DNA from: an uncultured Verrucomicrobiota bacterium
Lineage (GTDB): Bacteria; Verrucomicrobiota; Verrucomicrobiia; Limisphaerales; UBA1319
NCBI GenBank assembly: GCA_903845125.1
Contig: CAIMWS010000521.1
Span: forward strand, 18,589 to 82,588
Direction of reading: 5' to 3'
DNA length: 64,000 bases
Made by a program: the position numbers and the translations under genes. A model generated the notes under the pieces. It did not search any database. It was not told where the DNA came from and saw nothing but the letters and a program-made list of their open reading frames with translations. This document shows positions 60,747-64,000 of the stretch, in pieces (positions within the stretch are counted from its first letter, which is position 1; every line of letters begins with the position of its first letter).

Positions 60747-61438
60747 TGTCACAGTCAGCCATAAAACGGGCCAGCCGCGTGGTGCCACACACCTTGAAAT
60801 GGCACGGCCGCCTGGCGGCCACCATGATCTATGGCGTGGTGCGTGCGATGGCGGCCGCAACCCGCTTCACTTGGACGGATCAATCCGGGGTCCTGGTCCC
60901 CCACCCCAGCCAGCCGGTGATCTTTTGCATTTGGCATAACCGGCTGGCCTATTGCCTCACCCTTTACACCCGCTTCGTGCAGCCAGGCAACCCCAGCCGC
61001 CGCATGGCGGCCCTGGTCAGCGCCAGCCGGGATGGCGCCATCCTGGCCCGGGTTCTGGAATATTTCAAAGTCCAGCCGGTGCGCGGCTCCTCCAGCCGCC
61101 GCGGCCCGCAGGCGCTGCTGGAAATGACCACCTGGGCTGACCAGGGTTTCGACCTCGCCATCACGCCCGATGGCCCCCGCGGGCCGCGTTACCAAATCCA
61201 GCCGGGCATCATCGGCCTCGCGCAAGTTACCGGCTACCCCATTATCCCCGTCAATTACCATTTATCCTGGAAAAAATGCCTGAAATCCTGGGACCACTTC
61301 CAAGTCCCCCTGCCGTTCACGCGCTGCGAAGCGGCGCTGGGTCCGGCCGTGATCGTGCCCAGAAACGCCTCGGATGAAGAACGCGAAACCTGCCGGATGC
61401 GTTTGCAGGAAACCATGGTCCAGATGACCCGGGATTAG
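60743..61438 (+). CDS. DUF374-type lysophospholipid acyltransferase-like protein
   Basis: 231 residues. A good ribosome binding site (AAGGGGG) lies within ruvA, and the ATG overlaps the ruvA stop. The family motif of the acyltransferase fold is ICIWHNRL-like FCIWHNRLAYCLTL, with the catalytic His, then AALVSASRDGAILARVLEYF, RGSSSRRGPQALLEM and AITPDGPRGPRYQIQPGII. It has a membrane-near N-terminal helix. DUF374 proteins are thought to add an acyl chain to a lipid A-like or phospholipid acceptor at the inner membrane; the acceptor here is unknown. The link with ruvCA is probably only shared transcription. Confidence 0.85.
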   Translation: MMSQSAIKRASRVVPHTLKWHGRLAATMIYGVVRAMAAATRFTWTDQSGVLVPHPSQPVIFCIWHNRLAYCLTLYTRFVQPGNPSRRMAALVSASRDGAILARVLEYFKVQPVRGSSSRRGPQALLEMTTWADQGFDLAITPDGPRGPRYQIQPGIIGLAQVTGYPIIPVNYHLSWKKCLKSWDHFQVPLPFTRCEAALGPAVIVPRNASDEERETCRMRLQETMVQMTRD

Positions 61439-61544
61439 CCCCTTTTGGGTGACAGCCACGGTGAGGATCCGAGTAGGATTGGGATGCCAGGGAGGTGAAT
61501 TTGCGTGGCTTTTGCCTTGCCGAGCTTTTTAATAGCCGGACGAT

Positions 61545-62606
61545 ATGAAAAGCAACCTGCACCTCCTGCTCGCCGCCTGGCTCTTGAACCTGGGCCAGAT
61601 TCCTTCAACTGCGGCCGAGCCAGCCAATCCCAAAGCCAACAAGGCGGCACGGGCCACGCTGGATTACTTTCACAACCTGGGCACTCGCACCAATAAAAAC
61701 ATCCTCTCGGGGCAATTTACCGATTTTGGCCAGGGTGCCAGTCTCCGCCTCCTGGAGCGGATCCAGGAAAAACATGACCACTGGCCCGCCATCCTGGGAG
61801 CCGATTATGCCGATTTCCGCACGGGCGGGCTGACCTGGCGAGCGCCCAATCAGGCCGCCATCGCCCACTGGAAATCCGGCGGCATGGTCAGCCTCAGCGC
61901 GCACCTGTATAACCCCGCCAATCCCAAAGGAGGCGGCCTGCGCGACAAGGGGGTGGACCTGGTTGATTTGCTGACCAGCGGCACCGAAACCAACCAGCGC
62001 TGGATGAAGGAACTGGATCAACTGGCGGAGGGGCTTCAGGAACTCAAGGAAGCGGGGGTAGTAGTATTATGGAGGCCTTTCCACGAGATGAACGGCGGCT
62101 GGTTCTGGTGGGGCGCGAAGGAGCCGGAAAAATTCATCCAAGTCTGGCGCCACATGTTCCACTATTTCACAACCACCAAAGGCCTGGATAACCTGCTCTG
62201 GGTTTATGGCCCCAACCATGGCGCCAACACGGACAAATACTACGCTGGAGCTCGGTTTGTGGACCTGGTGGGTTTGGACGCCTACACCGATTTCGTGGAT
62301 CGCCAGCACATCAAGGGATATGCCGAAGTGGTGGCCTTGGGGAAACCCTTTGGTTTTTCGGAGTATGGCCCATTCGGCTCCTCCAATCCGCCAGGCAATT
62401 ACGACTACCGGCGTTTCATCGAGGGCATCCGCAAGGAATTCCCGGCCACCTGCTATTTCATGTGCTGGAACGCGAAATGGAGCCTCGCCGCCAATGAAAA
62501 CGTCACCGACCTGCTCCACCACCCCAGCGTGGCCAACCGGGAAGACCTGCCGAAGACTTTGTTCACCAGCCAACCCGCCGCGAAAGAGGGCATGCCTCTC
62601 CAATAA
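61545..62606 (+). CDS. secreted GH26 beta-mannanase-like glycoside hydrolase
   Basis: 353 residues with a signal peptide (NLHLLLAAWLLNLGQIPSTAA). The GH26 barrel is clear: ILSGQFTDFG near the start, ILGADYADFRTGG, then the acid/base Glu E181 in WRPFHEMNGGWFWWG, VYGPNHGANTDKYYAG, DLVGLDAYTD, and the nucleophile Glu E273 in FGFSEYGPFG. Length matches a single catalytic domain without a binding module. It should cut beta-1,4-mannan or a related beta-glucan outside the cytoplasm. It stands alone: no transporter or regulator of a polysaccharide locus is adjacent. A terminator follows. Confidence 0.9.
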   Translation: MKSNLHLLLAAWLLNLGQIPSTAAEPANPKANKAARATLDYFHNLGTRTNKNILSGQFTDFGQGASLRLLERIQEKHDHWPAILGADYADFRTGGLTWRAPNQAAIAHWKSGGMVSLSAHLYNPANPKGGGLRDKGVDLVDLLTSGTETNQRWMKELDQLAEGLQELKEAGVVVLWRPFHEMNGGWFWWGAKEPEKFIQVWRHMFHYFTTTKGLDNLLWVYGPNHGANTDKYYAGARFVDLVGLDAYTDFVDRQHIKGYAEVVALGKPFGFSEYGPFGSSNPPGNYDYRRFIEGIRKEFPATCYFMCWNAKWSLAANENVTDLLHHPSVANREDLPKTLFTSQPAAKEGMPLQ

Positions 62607-62667
62607 TTCCAGCGCACCTCCCGCCGGGCTGGATGATCCAGCCCCGTGATAATCCCAGCCCAAACGC

Positions 62668-62697
62668 AACCACCTCCAGCCGCAGCCGGAGGTGGTT
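62668..62697. terminator. hairpin terminator between convergent mannanase and oxidoreductase genes
   Basis: Perfect 10-bp stem AACCACCTCC with GGAGGTGGTT around a 10-base loop. It lies midway between two convergent stops and probably serves both. No long T-run is present. Confidence 0.75.
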
Positions 62698-62730
62698 CCC
62701 CTCGTCAGAGTAATGGGCGGCGCTTCGGAT

Positions 62731-64000
62731 TTAACCGAGACGGCCCAGAATGGCTTTCCACGCGTCACCCCATGGCTCGCGTTTGGCACGGTCCAGCCAG
62801 GTGTTGGCCTCCACATCGTCCACATACCGTTCGACGGCGGGATCCCACTTCAGCGGGCGGTTGCTCCAATAGGCGTGGTTGCCCAAGTGGCAAACCGTCA
62901 CTGAGCGGCAGCCAATCTCCACATCGCAGATCGGCTTCTGCCGCGAACGGATGCAGGAGACCCAGTCATAGTGGTGGTTGCGGCTCTTGTAGAGCTGGAT
63001 GTCGTTAGGCCCGATCGGTTGTTTGCCGATTTCTTCCGGTTCGGCTTTGAAGCGGCCACGGTCGCAGCAGATTTTTCCCTTTTCACCCACAAACACCACC
63101 CCGAAGTTATATCCGGGCAGCCCGGAGTGGATCAGCAGCGAGCCATTGGCATACCGGTAGGTCAATTTCTTAACTTCCTTGCCATCGGGCGGGATGATTT
63201 CCACCGGGCCACTTTCGTCCATCCCCAAGCCCCACTGGGCGATGTCGAAATGATGGGCGCCCCAGTCGGTCATCATGCCGCCGGAATATTCCTTGTAGTT
63301 GCGCCAATTCGGATAGTGATCATGCACGCCGCGCGGGCTCAGGACAGAATTGTAAGGGCGCTTGGGCGAGCCTCCCAGCCAGAAATCCCAGTCCAGGCCG
63401 GGTTCCATGGCTTCCTCCGGCAAGTCGCACGGTTTGGAGGGACCACCGACGTTGGCATATATTTCCTTGATTTTGCCGATCCGGCCGTTGCGCACCAATT
63501 CGCACGCCAGCCGGAAATTGGAGTCGGACCGCTGCATGCTGCCGGTCTGGAATACGCGGTTGTGCTTCCGCACCGCCTTGACCATGGCGCGGGCTTCAGT
63601 GATCGTGAGCGACAGTGGTTTTTCGCAATAGATGTCCTTGCCCGCCTCGCAGGCGAGGATCACGGGGATGGCGTGCCAGTGGTCGGGGGTATTGATCACC
63701 ACCGCATCGATATCCCGGCGTGCCAACAACTCCCGGAAATCCTTGTAATCGGCGCACCCTTTGTAGGCGCCCTTGAATTGGGCCTGGCCGTAATGCTCAT
63801 TGCAAGTCTTCAGGCTGTGGAGCCGCCGCGTGGTATCGACATCGTTAACGGCGACCACCTGCACTTCGGGATGGCCGAGCAGCATGCTCAAGTTGTACCG
63901 GCCCTGCTTACCCACGCCGATAAAACCGACGTTGATGCGGGAATTGGGCCTGGCACCCGCCTCGGCTGACCAGATGTGGCTGGGGAGCAGGAGGGGGGCG
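62731..64000 (-). CDS. exported Gfo/Idh/MocA-family oxidoreductase, N-terminus cut by window edge
   Basis: The frame is open past base 64000, so about 423 residues are visible and the start is missing. The visible N-terminus (APLLLPSHIWSAEAGARP) looks like the end of a signal peptide, probably Tat-type as in many secreted planctomycete and verrucomicrobial members. The Rossmann motif INVGFIGVGKQG follows, then VVAVNDVDTTRR. The catalytic-domain stretch YCEKPLSLTITEARAM contains the EKP lysine. VINTPDHWHAIPVILA, GGMMTDWGAHHFDIAQWG (Asp and His of the active site) and C-terminal FSK-like pieces complete the family pattern. It oxidises or reduces a sugar or cyclitol using NAD(P). It is convergent with the mannanase. 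Confidence 0.9.
   Translation of the reverse strand, partial: APLLLPSHIWSAEAGARPNSRINVGFIGVGKQGRYNLSMLLGHPEVQVVAVNDVDTTRRLHSLKTCNEHYGQAQFKGAYKGCADYKDFRELLARRDIDAVVINTPDHWHAIPVILACEAGKDIYCEKPLSLTITEARAMVKAVRKHNRVFQTGSMQRSDSNFRLACELVRNGRIGKIKEIYANVGGPSKPCDLPEEAMEPGLDWDFWLGGSPKRPYNSVLSPRGVHDHYPNWRNYKEYSGGMMTDWGAHHFDIAQWGLGMDESGPVEIIPPDGKEVKKLTYRYANGSLLIHSGLPGYNFGVVFVGEKGKICCDRGRFKAEPEEIGKQPIGPNDIQLYKSRNHHYDWVSCIRSRQKPICDVEIGCRSVTVCHLGNHAYWSNRPLKWDPAVERYVDDVEANTWLDRAKREPWGDAWKAILGRLG

Overview
The window looks like a piece of a Verrucomicrobiota chromosome, probably from the Limisphaerales/Pedosphaera side of the phylum. This is inferred from gene content, not from a marker gene. The signs are an orphan prepilin with the H-X9-DG ending, many secreted FG-GAP/ASPIC-UnbV proteins, c-type cytochrome lipoproteins next to beta-propellers, secreted Gfo/Idh/MocA and nucleoside-hydrolase-like proteins, and a high G+C content (estimated by eye). 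No tRNA, rRNA, CRISPR array, insertion sequence or phage gene was found.

Region 1 (1-13536, all minus) is one tightly packed run of nine exported or membrane proteins. It reads from an FG-GAP/ASPIC lipoprotein (11794-13536) through a hydrazine-synthase-alpha-like heme lipoprotein, a three-heme cytochrome fused to a beta-propeller, a Reg_prop propeller, two branched-chain-type periplasmic binding proteins without a permease, a single-heme DUF3365-type protein and a four-helix membrane protein. It ends in a TPR/FG-GAP/ASPIC lipoprotein cut by the window edge. This is the best candidate for an undescribed system: an envelope redox or ligand-responsive complex.

Region 2 (13813-34497) is mixed. 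It has a sugar isomerase, a Ski2-like helicase, a PH-like membrane protein, aspartate kinase, a fusion of a nucleoside-hydrolase-like domain to GH43, a secreted TIM-barrel-like protein, a 1240-residue double FG-GAP/ASPIC protein, a 1305-residue secreted protein with a tandem duplication, a PfkB kinase, ThiE and a small unknown protein. Region 3 (34583-41304) holds a ROK kinase, SxtJ, carbamoyltransferase and DUF5989 operon (the 50-residue DUF5989 gene is easily missed), a PQQ-like propeller and an MsbA-like ABC exporter.

Region 4 (41740-57313) starts with a prepilin and continues as a 15-kb signalling island of five histidine kinases. Among them is a single-chain receiver-kinase-receiver-LytTR protein that supplies the only DNA-binding output in the island. 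Two of the kinases share a paralogous membrane sensor. Region 5 (57802-64000) has a PPi-type phosphofructokinase, ruvC-ruvA-acyltransferase, a GH26 mannanase and the 3' part of a Gfo/Idh/MocA oxidoreductase that runs off the window.

Several clear hairpin terminators separate these units (18958-19007, 27863-27897, 32313-32337, 57750-57779, 62668-62697). Family names are assigned from motifs read by eye. No database search was run.
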